In this document: positions 24,023-33,064 of the stretch, piece after piece
Layout: each line of letters opens with the position of its first letter
Position numbering within the stretch: position 1 is the first letter of the stretch
Origin: RH-AL1 sp965198495
GTDB lineage: Bacteria; Pseudomonadota; Alphaproteobacteria; Rhizobiales; Beijerinckiaceae
Direction: 5' to 3'
Assembly (NCBI GenBank): GCA_965198495.1
Contig: CBDAPL010000001.1
Span: forward strand, 2,418,001 to 2,482,000
Length of the DNA: 64,000 bases
Made by a program: the position numbers and the translations under genes
The notes under the pieces: model-generated
The model's database searches: none
What the model was told of the DNA's origin: nothing
Seen by the model: only the letters and a program-made list of their open reading frames with translations

Positions 24023-26344
24023 ATGAGCAAGCGTGCGAAGACGGTGGCCGCGCCTCAGGCCCCCCTCCCCTCGCGCGAAGAGATCGTTGCCTTTATCGCC
24101 CGCGAACGCCAAACGATGGGCGAGACGATCCCGAGCAAGATCGGCAAGCGCGAGATCGCCCGCGCCTTTCAACTGAAGGGCGCCGACAGGATCGCGCTCA
24201 AGCATCTTCTGAAGGAACTTGAGGCGGAAGGTGCCGTGCAGCGAAAGGGCAAGAGCCTGACTCAAACGGGCCGCTTGCCCGCCACCGTCCTGGCCGAAAT
24301 CTTCACGCGCGACCGCGACGGCGACCTGCTTGCCAAGCCCGCCGACTGGGACGAGGCTTTGGGTCCGCCGCCGACCATCGTCATTCACGTGCCTCGCAAG
24401 CAGCGGGTGGGGACGCCTGCGCCGGGGGTTGGCGACCGCGCGCTGCTGCGAACCGAGTTCAACGTCGGTGCGACCGGGCGCGAACCGGCCTACGCGGGGC
24501 GTGTCGTTAAGATCCTGGCGAAAGCGCGCAGCCAGATTCTCGGGATCTACAAGACGGGGCCGGGAACCGGCGGCCAGATCTTTCCGGTCGACAAGAAAGC
24601 CGCCAACCGCGGTGCGCTTCGCGTCCTGGCGGGCGACGAGGGCGACGCTCGCGATGGCGATCTCGTTGCCGTCGACATCCTGAAGGGCAGCCGGCTCGGG
24701 CCGCCTGACGCGAAAGTACGCGAGCGGATCGGCGCCTTCGCGAGCGAGAAGGCGGTCAGTTTCATCGCCATCCACACCCATAAGATTCCGAGCGTCTTTC
24801 AGCGAGAGACGCTGGCGGAAGCCGACGCGGCCGCGCCAGCCTCCCCAGACGGCAGGGAAGACTGGCGGACGCTGGCGCTTGTGACGATTGATCCGTCTGA
24901 CGCCAAGGACCACGACGACGCTGTCCACGCCACGCCAGATCTCGATCCCGCCAACCCCGGCGGGTTCATCCTGACCGTCGCCATCGCTGACGTGGCGGCC
25001 TACGTGCGCCCGCGCTCGGCACTTGACCGCGAGGCGCTGGAGCGCGGCAACTCCGTCTACTTTCCCGATCGCGTCGTGCCGATGCTGCCGGAGCGCATCT
25101 CCAACGATCTCTGCTCGCTTCGCGTGGGCGAGGACCGTCCAGCCCTGGCCATGCGCATGGTCATCGATGCGGGCGGTGGGAAGCGCCAGCACACGCTACA
25201 CCGGATCATGATGCGCTCGCGCGCAAAGCTCGCCTACGCTCAGGCTCAGGCCGCGATCGACGGGCGACCGGACGCGACGACCGCGCCGCTGCTCGACACG
25301 GTTCTGCGCCCTCTCTACGCGGCCTACGCGGCCTTGAAGCAAGCGAAGACCGCGCGCAAGCCACTCGATCTCGATCTTCCCGAGCGCAAGATCCTACTCA
25401 ACCAGGACGGCACGGTCGACCGCGTCGTCGTGCCGGAGCGGCTCGACGCCCACCGGCTGATCGAGGAGTGCATGATCCTCGCCAACGTCGCCGCCGCCGA
25501 ACTGCTGGAGAGCCGACGCCAGAAGCTCATCTACCGGACGCACGGCGAGCCATCGATCCAGAAACTGCACAACCTCGCCGAGTTCCTGCAAACGATCGGG
25601 ATCAAGCTCGCCAAGGGCCAAATGATGACCGCGGCTCAGTTTAACGGCATCCTCGCCCAGGTCCGCGGCACCGAGCACGAGCAGATCGTCAACGATGTCG
25701 TGTTGCGCTCGCAGGCGCAGGCCGAATACAGCGCGGAGAATTACGGACATTTCGGCCTTCACTTGCGCCGCTACGCGCATTTTACCTCGCCGATCCGTCG
25801 CTACGCCGACCTTGTGGTGCACCGCGCTCTCATCCGCGCCGAGAAGCTCGGCGACGACGGTCTTCCTGATTGGGGGGTCGACGATCTCGCCGAAGTTGCG
25901 GAGCGGATCTCGGCGGCCGAACGGCGCGCCATGGCAGCCGAACGCGAGACGATCGATCGGCTCATCGCGACCTTTCTCGTCGACAAGGTGGGTGCGACCT
26001 TCGAAGGCCGCATCGCTGGGGTGACCAGAGCCGGACTTTTCGTTAAGCTGAGCGATACGGGAGCGGATGGCTTTATTCCCGCCGCGACGTTAGGCGATGA
26101 GTTTTTCCGATACGAAGAGTCGTTGCATGCTCTGGTCGGGTCGCGAAGCGGTGAGACCCTGCAGTTAGGAGATCCTGTCACAGTCAAGCTGGTCGAAGCC
26201 GCGCCTCTCGCGGGCGCTTTGAGATTCGAACTCGGTGGCAGGCGAAATGGCGGTATGAGAGCGATCCGACGCAAGGACGGCATCGGGGCGGGTAGTTCAG
26301 CGCGTGACGTTCGGTCTCCTGGAAGAAGCCGACGTAACGTTTGA
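24023..26344 (+). CDS. rnr: Ribonuclease R
   Basis: Processive 3'-5' exoribonuclease able to unwind structured RNA. From ATG 24023 it is 773 residues: an N-terminal helix-turn-helix-like region, cold-shock domains, and the RNB catalytic core with LVTIDPSDAKDHDDAVHA (metal-binding aspartates). NSVYFPDRVVPMLPERISN and YGHFGLHLRRYAHFTSPIRR lie further in the RNB domain. An S1 domain (TFEGRIAGVTRAGLFVKL) and a basic tail complete it. The open frame to 23939 adds residues of no family character. It lies in the conserved topA-rnr-DUF983-rpmG order. Confidence 0.97.
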   Translation: MSKRAKTVAAPQAPLPSREEIVAFIARERQTMGETIPSKIGKREIARAFQLKGADRIALKHLLKELEAEGAVQRKGKSLTQTGRLPATVLAEIFTRDRDGDLLAKPADWDEALGPPPTIVIHVPRKQRVGTPAPGVGDRALLRTEFNVGATGREPAYAGRVVKILAKARSQILGIYKTGPGTGGQIFPVDKKAANRGALRVLAGDEGDARDGDLVAVDILKGSRLGPPDAKVRERIGAFASEKAVSFIAIHTHKIPSVFQRETLAEADAAAPASPDGREDWRTLALVTIDPSDAKDHDDAVHATPDLDPANPGGFILTVAIADVAAYVRPRSALDREALERGNSVYFPDRVVPMLPERISNDLCSLRVGEDRPALAMRMVIDAGGGKRQHTLHRIMMRSRAKLAYAQAQAAIDGRPDATTAPLLDTVLRPLYAAYAALKQAKTARKPLDLDLPERKILLNQDGTVDRVVVPERLDAHRLIEECMILANVAAAELLESRRQKLIYRTHGEPSIQKLHNLAEFLQTIGIKLAKGQMMTAAQFNGILAQVRGTEHEQIVNDVVLRSQAQAEYSAENYGHFGLHLRRYAHFTSPIRRYADLVVHRALIRAEKLGDDGLPDWGVDDLAEVAERISAAERRAMAAERETIDRLIATFLVDKVGATFEGRIAGVTRAGLFVKLSDTGADGFIPAATLGDEFFRYEESLHALVGSRSGETLQLGDPVTVKLVEAAPLAGALRFELGGRRNGGMRAIRRKDGIGAGSSARDVRSPGRSRRNV

Positions 26345-26407
26345 ATGTCTTCTCGCACAACGACGTGCGGTGCCGCGGGGCAAAAGCCAGCGCGGCAGGG
26401 ATAGTAA

Positions 26408-26887
26408 ATGAGCCTGACCGACCAACTGAACGGCTCTGAGGAGTCGATAAAACGCGCGCCGCATCGCGAAACTGTGGCGGCGATCAAGAGAGGTCTTCGC
26501 GGACGGTGCCCCGCGTGCGGTGAGGGACGGATTCTTCACGCCTACCTGAAGGTGAACGATTCCTGTCCGGTGTGCGGCGAGGAACTTCACCATCACAGGG
26601 CCGATGACTTTCCGCCTTACCTCACGATTTTCGTCGTCGGCCATATCTTGGGCGCGGCGATGTTCGCGGTCGACGAAATTTGGCCGGATCTGCCGATGAC
26701 GTTCCACTTTCTCCTTTGGCCGACGCTGTGCGTCGTCCTTTCGCTATGGCTTTTGCCGATCTTCAAAGGGGCGCTGATTGCCTATCAATGGGCGCTTCGC
26801 ATGCACGGTTTCGAGACCGCGCATGCAAGTCTGGCGCAAGGACGCGATGACGAGGTCCACTCCTTTCAGCAACGCTCCGCCGCCTGA
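26408..26887 (+). CDS. DUF983 zinc-ribbon membrane protein
   Basis: The 159 residues contain a double CXXC ribbon (RGRCPACGEGRI, then DSCPVCGEEL) before two or three hydrophobic segments (YLTIFVVGHILGAAMFAV and the FHFLLWPTLCVVLSLWLLPI region). It is the housekeeping DUF983 copy that sits beside rnr and rpmG in rhizobia. Function is unknown. A second, shorter paralogue is in the cox operon at 44.5 kb. The stop at 26885-26887 precedes an MFS gene whose start is uncertain. Confidence 0.9.
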   Translation: MSLTDQLNGSEESIKRAPHRETVAAIKRGLRGRCPACGEGRILHAYLKVNDSCPVCGEELHHHRADDFPPYLTIFVVGHILGAAMFAVDEIWPDLPMTFHFLLWPTLCVVLSLWLLPIFKGALIAYQWALRMHGFETAHASLAQGRDDEVHSFQQRSAA

Positions 26888-26940
26888 CGCGCGGGACCTC
26901 TCATCCGCGGCGTATCGGAGCAGCCGGTTCCGCCCGAACG

Positions 26941-28080
26941 TTGGCCTGTGCGATCGCCGTCGCGACGATCGTCGGGTGCGGCCTTTCTCTGAGCATCGCG
27001 CTTTTGGCGGTCCGGCTCGCCCGATCAGGGTTCAGCGCCAGGGCTGTCGGCTTCAACACCGCCGCTGGCGGCCTTGCGACATTCGCCTGCGCCCCTTTCA
27101 TCCCCTACATGGCCCGATTCGGCGGGGTCGCACGGCTGCTCATGGCGGCTCTGGTGCTTGGCGGACTGATGCTCGTCGGGTTCACGCTCACCGATGACTA
27201 CTTCGTTTGGTTGGCGCTGCGTTTTGGCATCGGCGCCGCTGTCACGGTGATGTTCGTGCTGAGCGAATTTTGGATCACCAGCGCCGCGCCGGCGCGGCGG
27301 AGGGGCTTGGCGATTGGCTGCTATGTGACGAGCCTTGCCGTAGGTTTCGCCGTGGGACCCCTGATCCTGACGTTTGTCGGAACAGTAGGTAACCTGCCCT
27401 TCTACATCGGCGGTTCGCTCTTCGTCGGGGCCGCGCTTCCTCTCATGCTGAATGCGCGCGACGCGCCGTCGCTCGAGTCGAACAGTCGGAAATCGCTGAT
27501 CACCTTCGTTGGCGAATCCCCTGCCGCCGCCTTGGCCGCCCTTCTGCATGGAGCGATCGAGGTCGCGGGGCTCAGTCTTCTGCCAGTCTATGCGCTTCGA
27601 TCGGGATTGACGATCGGCGATGGCGCGCTCTTCTCCAGCCTGTTCATTCTCGGTAACAGCCTGTTTCAGATCCAGATCGGCTTTTTGTCGGATCACCTGG
27701 ATGGTCGAAAGCTGTTTCCCGTTCTCGGTATCGTCGGCTTCATCGGCGCGTGTTTCCTAGCGCTGCAAGGCACCAGGAACATCATCGTTTTCGATGTCGG
27801 TCTGCTGGTCTGGGGTGGAGTGGTCGGCGCCTTCTATCCCGTTGGTCTCGCCCAGCTTGGCGCGAAATATCAAGGCGCCGAATTGGCGGAAGCAAATTCC
27901 GCCTACGTGATGATCTACGCGCTCGGAATGCTGGCCGGTCCGCCGCTAGTTGGAATGGGCCTGGACCTAGTCTCCCCGTCCGGTTTCTTCTGGGCCGCGG
28001 GATTTCTCATCCTTGTATACGTCATACAGATGGGCGCTCGGACGATCGGGCGGTCAACGCGGCGACCTCGTTTCTCCTGA
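26941..28080 (+). CDS. MFS transporter (about 12 membrane segments)
   Basis: The 379-residue hydrophobic protein is of YcaD/arabinose-efflux-like MFS type, with segments visible from ACAIAVATIVGCGLSLSIAL to the last helix FFWAAGFLILVYVIQMG. Between helices 2 and 3 is a conserved-style loop ARFGGVARLL, and an acidic/basic loop SDHLDGRKLF lies mid-protein. Substrate unknown. The only usable start in frame is TTG 26941, at the very edge of helix 1. Neighbouring frames look protein-like just before it (for example PPERWP ending near 26943, and an ATG at 26847), so a frameshift or a longer N-terminus is possible. It follows DUF983 and precedes rpmG. Confidence 0.8.
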   Translation: MACAIAVATIVGCGLSLSIALLAVRLARSGFSARAVGFNTAAGGLATFACAPFIPYMARFGGVARLLMAALVLGGLMLVGFTLTDDYFVWLALRFGIGAAVTVMFVLSEFWITSAAPARRRGLAIGCYVTSLAVGFAVGPLILTFVGTVGNLPFYIGGSLFVGAALPLMLNARDAPSLESNSRKSLITFVGESPAAALAALLHGAIEVAGLSLLPVYALRSGLTIGDGALFSSLFILGNSLFQIQIGFLSDHLDGRKLFPVLGIVGFIGACFLALQGTRNIIVFDVGLLVWGGVVGAFYPVGLAQLGAKYQGAELAEANSAYVMIYALGMLAGPPLVGMGLDLVSPSGFFWAAGFLILVYVIQMGARTIGRSTRRPRFS

Positions 28081-28207
28081 GCGATGCTATCCTTGACAGA
28101 TCGAAGGTGCTCCTTATTGTGCGGTCCATCGCGGACGGCCTTGCGGCAGGTCCGCTTTTTTTGCTTAAGTCTGGCTCGCGTCAGGCCCGCCAGAGATCAG
28201 AAGTGCC

Positions 28208-28375
28208 ATGGCCAAAGCTGCAATGATCAAGATAAAGCTCTTGTCGTCCGCCGACACGGGTTACTTCTACGTGACGAAAAAGAACGCCCGGACGAAGACA
28301 GACAAGCTGAGTTTCAAGAAATATGACCCGGTCGCGCGCAAGCACGTCGAGTTCAAGGAGACGAAGATTAAGTAG
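28208..28375 (+). CDS. rpmG: 50S ribosomal protein L33
   Basis: A 55-residue basic protein from ATG 28208 to TAG 28373-28375. It reads MAKAAMIKIKLLSSADTGYF, then VTKKNARTKTDKLSFKKYDP and ends HVEFKETKIK, a direct match in pattern to bacterial L33. It lacks the CXXC zinc pairs of the C+ form, so it is the C-minus type. Located after the MFS gene, with a hairpin just downstream. Confidence 0.97.
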   Translation: MAKAAMIKIKLLSSADTGYFYVTKKNARTKTDKLSFKKYDPVARKHVEFKETKIK

Positions 28376-28386
28376 CGGATCGGAAT

Positions 28387-28403
28387 GGCGGCCGAAAGCC
28401 GCC
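28387..28403 (+). terminator. Hairpin after rpmG
   Basis: GGCGGC (28387-28392) pairs with GCCGCC (28398-28403) around CGAAA, 12 bp after the rpmG stop. No T run follows, so it may protect the 3' end rather than terminate on its own. Confidence 0.4.
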
Positions 28404-28460
28404 GTCAGCAGTTGGCCCCTCCGAAACGCCGTAATCTTCTCGTGACGGCGCATGTCCGGC

Positions 28461-28715
28461 TTAGCAGCGCCTCGGCTGTCGCTTGATGCGACGCAATCTC
28501 CCGTACGAGACGATCAGAGCGTTGCAAAGATGGTGGCCGGCGGTGAGTAGCGCGAGGAGGCCACTCCTCACTACCCACCAGCCGGCCGACCCCACGGACC
28601 CAGGAGATGCGGCGGACCTGAGCACTCCGTAGGGTATCTCTTCGAAGTCCAACACGTCGATACGCAACGCGCCGTGCTTTTCCTCGATTGTCTCGCCTTG
28701 ATGCCCGCTGGGCAT
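28461..28715 (-). CDS. Small hypothetical protein with one hydrophobic segment (uncertain)
   Basis: The stretch between rpmG and pleD (28376-28833) has only this candidate. From ATG 28715 it gives 84 residues: a polar start (SGHQGETIEEKHGALRIDVL), a hydrophobic part (WWVVRSGLLALLTAGHHLC) and a basic end (RLRRIKRQPRRC). I do not recognise it, and no clear ribosome binding site was identified. It could be a chance frame. The rest of the interval holds only the rpmG hairpin and presumably the pleD 3' end. Confidence 0.3.
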   Translation of the reverse strand: MPSGHQGETIEEKHGALRIDVLDFEEIPYGVLRSAASPGSVGSAGWWVVRSGLLALLTAGHHLCNALIVSYGRLRRIKRQPRRC

Positions 28716-28833
28716 TGCCGGATCGACCACGCAAGGTTTAGCTTGACGGCAGCGAAATGCAAATCGCGAATCGGGCAAGTCGCGTTGAAAACTTGTTCAC
28801 CATGAATCGTCGCGCTTTTTCGCAGCGATCGTC

Positions 28834-30201
28834 TTAAGCGGCGTCGGCCGTGACCCGGTTTCGCCCCGCCCCCTTCGAGCGATACAGGGCACCATCGGCG
28901 CGGCGCATCAGGCTCTCCGCATCGTTCTCGCCGGTACGCTCGGCGAGGCCGATAGAGACGGTGACCGGTATCATCGGGCGATCCGGCGCGTGGCAGAAGA
29001 GATCGTGTTCCATGATCCGGCGGACGCGTTCGGCAACGCGACCCGCGACCTCGAGATCAGTGTCCGGCATCAGCACGGCGAACTCCTCACCGCCCAAACG
29101 GCAGATGAGGTCGCTGGCGCGGACAACGCTACGCAACCTTGCTGAGAAGGTCCGCAGGATCTGATCGCCGGCATCATGTCCGTGCGTGTCGTTGACGCGC
29201 TTGAAATGGTCGATGTCGAGGATCATCAAGGAGAGGGGCTTGCCCCTGCGGCCGGCTTGCTCGAGAAGAACCGGGAAGTTGGTGTTGAAAAAGCGGCGAT
29301 TGTGGAGGCCTGTCAGCATGTCGACGACGGCCATTTCGATGGACGCCTGAACGTTGTCGCGAAGCCGGTCCGCATAGCGCTTGCGGCGCAACTGAGTGCG
29401 TACGCGAGCCAGAAGTTCGTTGCTGTCGACCGGCCGCAGGACATAGTCATTGATACCGAGATCGAGTCCGCGTAGCAGCCTGGGGCGATCCTCCGCCTCC
29501 GCGAGAATCAGGATGGGAACGTGACGTGTGCGTTCCAGCGATCGGAACTGCGAGCAAAGCCGCAAGCTATCGTAACCCTGAAGCGCCAGCGAGACGATGA
29601 AGAGATCGTAGCGGCCTTCCACGCCCCTGAAGAGCGCCTCCTGGGGATCGGTCTCTATGTCGACGTTCTGGGCGCTCAGCGTTGTGCTCACCAGGCGCGC
29701 GGCGGTAACGCGGTTCTCGATCAGCAGGATGTTGGCACCGCGCACGTCCTCACGCATTGCGGCGAGGATCGGGTCCTGCATGCCAAGGCTCGTAGAGGTC
29801 GCGGCGCGACCGCGCAACTCGTCGAGCACCACCTTCAGCCTCGTGAGCGAGCGCACGCGGGCGATCAGCGCGATCTCGTCGATCGGTTTCGTCAGGAAAT
29901 CCTCGGCGCCGGCTTCCAGCCCGCGAACGCGGTCGGCTGGCTGGTCGAGTGCCGTGACCAACACGACGGGTATGTGATGGGTCAGAGGGTCGCGCTTGAG
30001 GAGGCGGCAGACCTCGAAACCGTCCATTCCCGGCATCATCACGTCGAGAAGAACGATGTCGCAGTCACCTCGCGCGCAAATGTCGAGCGCGTCCGCACCA
30101 TTCGAGGCGGAGATCACATCGAAATATTCGGCCGTCAGCCTGGCTTCAAGCAGGGCGAGATTCGGCGCGAAGTCGTCGACAATCAAGATACGCGCTGACA
30201 T
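28834..30201 (-). CDS. pleD: Response regulator/diguanylate cyclase PleD
   Basis: Makes cyclic di-GMP and controls the motile-to-sessile transition in Caulobacter and relatives. The 455 residues hold a first receiver domain (ILIVDDFAPNLALLEARL, phospho-acceptor in VLLDVMMPGMDG), a second degenerate receiver (near residue 150-290) and a GGDEF domain. The GGDEF active site is RLGGEEFAVLMP, preceded by an RASD motif in the position of the inhibitory I-site. It starts at ATG 30201, 16 bp after divK, giving the classic divK-pleD pair. Activity is expected to need phosphorylation and dimerisation of the first receiver. Confidence 0.97.
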   Translation of the reverse strand: MSARILIVDDFAPNLALLEARLTAEYFDVISASNGADALDICARGDCDIVLLDVMMPGMDGFEVCRLLKRDPLTHHIPVVLVTALDQPADRVRGLEAGAEDFLTKPIDEIALIARVRSLTRLKVVLDELRGRAATSTSLGMQDPILAAMREDVRGANILLIENRVTAARLVSTTLSAQNVDIETDPQEALFRGVEGRYDLFIVSLALQGYDSLRLCSQFRSLERTRHVPILILAEAEDRPRLLRGLDLGINDYVLRPVDSNELLARVRTQLRRKRYADRLRDNVQASIEMAVVDMLTGLHNRRFFNTNFPVLLEQAGRRGKPLSLMILDIDHFKRVNDTHGHDAGDQILRTFSARLRSVVRASDLICRLGGEEFAVLMPDTDLEVAGRVAERVRRIMEHDLFCHAPDRPMIPVTVSIGLAERTGENDAESLMRRADGALYRSKGAGRNRVTADAA

Positions 30202-30217
30202 CCGACGAACCCTTTAC

Positions 30218-30592
30218 TCAGACTGGATCGGAGAGATAGGTCCGGACAGTTTCCAAAAACTTAACGACAGAGATCGGCTTCGAAAGGTAGGCCTCGCAAC
30301 CTCCCTGCCGTATTTTCTCCTCGTCGCCCTTCATGGCAAAGGCGGTTATCGCGATGATGGGAATGTGCTTCAAGCTTTCGTCATCCTTGATCCACCGAAT
30401 GACCTCGAGGCCCGAGACTTCGGGTAACTGGATGTCCATGAGGATCAAATTGGGATGATGCGTCTTGGCGAGATCGACAGCCTCCACGCCGCTCCGCGTC
30501 TGTATCGTGGTATAGCCATTGGCTTCGAGAAGATCGTTGAACAGCTTCATGTTCAATTCGTTATCCTCGACGATCAGAACGCTTTTCGGCAT
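30218..30592 (-). CDS. divK: Single-domain response regulator DivK
   Basis: Stand-alone receiver of 124 residues (VLIVEDNELNMKLFNDLL, phospho-Asp in LILMDIQLPEVSG, the Thr in IAITAFAMKGDEEK, Lys in AYLSKPISV). In Caulobacter DivK acts through DivL/CckA to switch off CtrA and drive the cell cycle. The near-complete match to the consensus and the pleD neighbour make the assignment secure. It starts at ATG 30592 and diverges from the DUF3572-dinB pair. Confidence 0.97.
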   Translation of the reverse strand: MPKSVLIVEDNELNMKLFNDLLEANGYTTIQTRSGVEAVDLAKTHHPNLILMDIQLPEVSGLEVIRWIKDDESLKHIPIIAITAFAMKGDEEKIRQGGCEAYLSKPISVVKFLETVRTYLSDPV

Positions 30593-30696
30593 TGCTCGAC
30601 CCTGATCCCGCGCGACGATGCTTTCCTCGAATTAGACGGTCGCCATCTTCTAGGAGACTATAGACCGCACACCTTGATGAAAGGAAAACCTGCAGG

Positions 30697-31017
30697 GTGA
30701 AGAAACACTTGGAGGCTTCTGTCCACAGCAGAAACGCCGCCGCGCTTGAATCGGACACACTGGACCAGCTTGCCGCGGAGGCCATGACCTACCTCGCCGC
30801 CGATGCGGAGCGCCTCAGCCGGTTCTTCGCGGAGACCGGTATCACTATCGATACGCTGCGGTGCGCCGCCGGCACGCCGGACTTCACGGCGCACCTACTC
30901 GACTACCTTGCGGCTGACGAGCGACGCCTCGTTGCCTTCGCGGCGGAAGTCGGCCGGGATCCGGCGGCGATCGACGCGATCCGGGCGGCGCTGACGCGAT
31001 CGGGCGACAACGCCTGA
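30697..31017 (+). CDS. DUF3572 family protein
   Basis: The 106-residue acidic helical protein contains the family core AAEAMTYLAADAERLSRFFAETG, split here as AEAMTYLAADAERLSRFF and ETGITIDTLR, then FTAHLLDYLAADERRLVAFA. The start is a GTG at 30697. Its stop overlaps the dinB ATG (TGATG at 31015-31019). Function unknown. This DUF3572-dinB pair diverging from divK is a common alphaproteobacterial arrangement. Confidence 0.85.
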   Translation: MKKHLEASVHSRNAAALESDTLDQLAAEAMTYLAADAERLSRFFAETGITIDTLRCAAGTPDFTAHLLDYLAADERRLVAFAAEVGRDPAAIDAIRAALTRSGDNA

Positions 31018-32294
31018 TGCCGGGCGGCTTCTGCCGAGATTGCCTCTTCGCCTATCCGCCGCCGGCACCTTCGCGTTGCCAGGCCTGCGCTTCGCCGCGC
31101 ATGGTCGCCCATCGGGAACTCCAGAGTCTGTCGATCGCCCACGTCGATTGCGACGCTTTTTACGCCAGTATCGAGAAGCGCGACGACCGATCCTTACGCG
31201 ACAAGCCGCTCATCATCGGCGGTGGTCAGCGCGGCGTGGTCCTGACCGCCTGCTACATCGCCCGGACCTACGGCGTGCGCTCCGCGATGCCGATGTTCAA
31301 GGCGCTTAAACTCTGCCCGCAGGCCATGATCGTGCGGCCGGACATGGCCAAGTACGCGCGTGTCGGCCGGCAGGTGCGCGCGATGATGGGCGAACTGACA
31401 CCCCTCGTCCAGCCTGTCTCGATCGATGAGGCGTTCCTCGACCTCGGCGGCACGCGGGACGTGCACGGCATGGTGCCGGCGCTCACACTCGCGCGCTTCG
31501 CCGCAAAGGTTGAGGCGGAGATCGGCATCAGCGTCTCCATCGGGCTTAGCGACTGCAAGTTCCTGGCGAAGCTTGCCTCCGATTTCGACAAGCCGCGCGG
31601 CTACATGATCATCGGCCGGCACGACGCCCTCCGCGTGCTGCGGCCGCTGCCGGTCGGCGCGATCTGGGGCGTCGGCGCGGTGGCGCAGAACCGGCTTGGC
31701 CTGCTGGGCTTCACGACAATCGGGGACATTCAGGATTGCACCGAGCGAGAGTTCGCCCGCCGTATCGGTTCGGAGGGCTCGAGCCTGTGGCGCCTGGCCC
31801 ACGGCATCGACGCGCGCCATGTCGCGACATCGCGCGAAGCCAAAAGCGTTTCGGCGGAGACGACGTTCGGCCAGGACCTCGCCACTCCCGACGAGCTACT
31901 GCCTGTGCTCTTCCATCTCTGCGAGAAAGTCGCGTCGCGCCTGACAAGCGGCGATCTCGCGGCTGGCGGCGTTGTGCTGAAGCTGAAGACAAGTCGTTTC
32001 AAGCTGAAGACCCGCTCGCGCGCGCCGATCGCCACGACGCAGCTCGCGGCGCGCCTCTTCGAGGCCGGCCGCGCCCTGCTGCTGCCCGAGCTCGACGGCA
32101 CCAGCTATCGCCTGATCGGACTCGGCGCCTCCGACTTGCGCCCAGCCGCCGACGCTGACCGCGCCGACCTGGTCGACACGTCGCTGGCACGCCAGAAGGC
32201 GACGGCGCGGGCAATCGATGCCGTGCGGGCGCGCTTTGGTGGCGAGGCGCTGGTGCGGGGTATCACGTTGCAGAGGACACCGAAGCGGCGGTGA
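31017..32294 (+). CDS. dinB: DNA polymerase IV (Y-family) with N-terminal zinc-ribbon
   Basis: Error-prone translesion polymerase of 425 residues. A cysteine ribbon (CRDCLF, then CQACASPRMV) precedes the palm, where IAHVDCDAFYASIEKRDD carries the first catalytic acid and VSIDEAFLDLGG the second pair. The thumb/little-finger part is complete, and the C-terminus contains QKATARAIDAVRARFG. The zinc-ribbon-bearing form is typical of alphaproteobacteria. It starts at ATG 31017, coupled to DUF3572. I saw no obvious LexA box upstream. Confidence 0.95.
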   Translation: MPGGFCRDCLFAYPPPAPSRCQACASPRMVAHRELQSLSIAHVDCDAFYASIEKRDDRSLRDKPLIIGGGQRGVVLTACYIARTYGVRSAMPMFKALKLCPQAMIVRPDMAKYARVGRQVRAMMGELTPLVQPVSIDEAFLDLGGTRDVHGMVPALTLARFAAKVEAEIGISVSIGLSDCKFLAKLASDFDKPRGYMIIGRHDALRVLRPLPVGAIWGVGAVAQNRLGLLGFTTIGDIQDCTEREFARRIGSEGSSLWRLAHGIDARHVATSREAKSVSAETTFGQDLATPDELLPVLFHLCEKVASRLTSGDLAAGGVVLKLKTSRFKLKTRSRAPIATTQLAARLFEAGRALLLPELDGTSYRLIGLGASDLRPAADADRADLVDTSLARQKATARAIDAVRARFGGEALVRGITLQRTPKRR

Positions 32295-32414
32295 CGAAGT
32301 CGACCACTCTGACCAACCTCAAGCTTGGATGCGACACTATGGAAGCACCAAGACCAATGCAACATTCCTTAAAAATGATATTCGGTGCGTCGCCTTGCAA
32401 GGCGGCCGGATGGG

Positions 32415-32606
32415 ATGATGGACAAGGTTCAAAATGTCGTCGATGTTCTTGCCGAACTGTCGCGAAGCTTAAAGGATGCGGAGGAAGACTCTACGCTGGA
32501 TCAATACAAGGCCGTTATTCGGAACGCGCGAGAAGATATCGAACAGATTACTCACGACTTAGATTACTACGTGACTGGCCATTATCGGGAGACTTCGACG
32601 CATTGA
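32415..32606 (+). CDS. Small hypothetical helical protein
   Basis: From ATG 32415 (or 32418) a 63-residue acidic frame: DKVQNVVDVLAELSRSLKDA, EEDSTLDQYKAVIRNAREDI, then EQITHDLDYYVTGHYRE. Its regular heptad pattern and low frequency of stop-codon-like shadows suggest a real gene. I do not recognise a family. It lies 120 bp after dinB and 107 bp before tRNA-Asn. Confidence 0.45.
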   Translation: MMDKVQNVVDVLAELSRSLKDAEEDSTLDQYKAVIRNAREDIEQITHDLDYYVTGHYRETSTH

Positions 32607-32713
32607 GGGGACGCCTTACAATAAGACGATTGAGCGGGCGAGATGGAACATTGATGGCGGGAAGTTGCGTCAACTGGGCAGGGAGCTTCGAGGACTGGCG
32701 ATCTAGGAAGACT

Positions 32714-32789
32714 TGGCTCCCTGAGCAGGACTCGAACCTGCGACAAGTCGATTAACAGTCGACTGCTCTACCAGCTGAGCTATCAGGGA
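32714..32789 (-). tRNA. tRNA-Asn (anticodon GTT)
   Basis: Minus strand 32789 to 32714. The acceptor stem TCCCTGA pairs with TCAGGGA, followed by discriminator G and an encoded CCA. The D-arm has AGCTCAGCTGGTAGAGC, the anticodon loop reads CTGTTAATC (GTT) and the T-arm has GGTTCGAGTCC. It is a Q34-type tRNA, normally modified to queuosine where the pathway exists. Confidence 0.97.
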
Positions 32790-32990
32790 CCATCGCTGAG
32801 GGACTGCCGGAGCGAGGTGGGCCTATAGCAAGTGAGACGCGGTTTGCAAAGTCGATATTTGCCGTAGAAGCGTTTCAGCGCGCTCGCGCTCCCGGCGGAT
32901 GCGCATCGCTTTCACCGCCTAGGCCATTGCTCGACCGAGCCGACCTTTGCTATAGCCACGCTGCGCCGGGCCGCCGCCGACGCGCAGAGG

Positions 32991-33064
32991 GGCCTCGTGG
33001 CGGAGTGGTTACGCAGAGGACTGCAAATCCTTGCACCCCGGTTCGATTCCGGGCGAGGCCTCCA
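32991..33064 (+). tRNA. tRNA-Cys (anticodon GCA)
   Basis: Acceptor GGCCTCG pairs with CGAGGCC, then T and CCA. The D-arm has GTGGCGGAGTGGTTACGC, the anticodon loop ACTGCAAAT (GCA), and the T-arm GGTTCGATTCC. It lies about 200 bp from tRNA-Asn on the opposite strand. The 194 bp after it (33065-33258) shows no gene. Confidence 0.97.

Noticed and set aside
32291..32755. Frame ending LPEQDSNLRQVD
   Set aside because: Translation of the tRNA-Asn gene; a well-known artefact.
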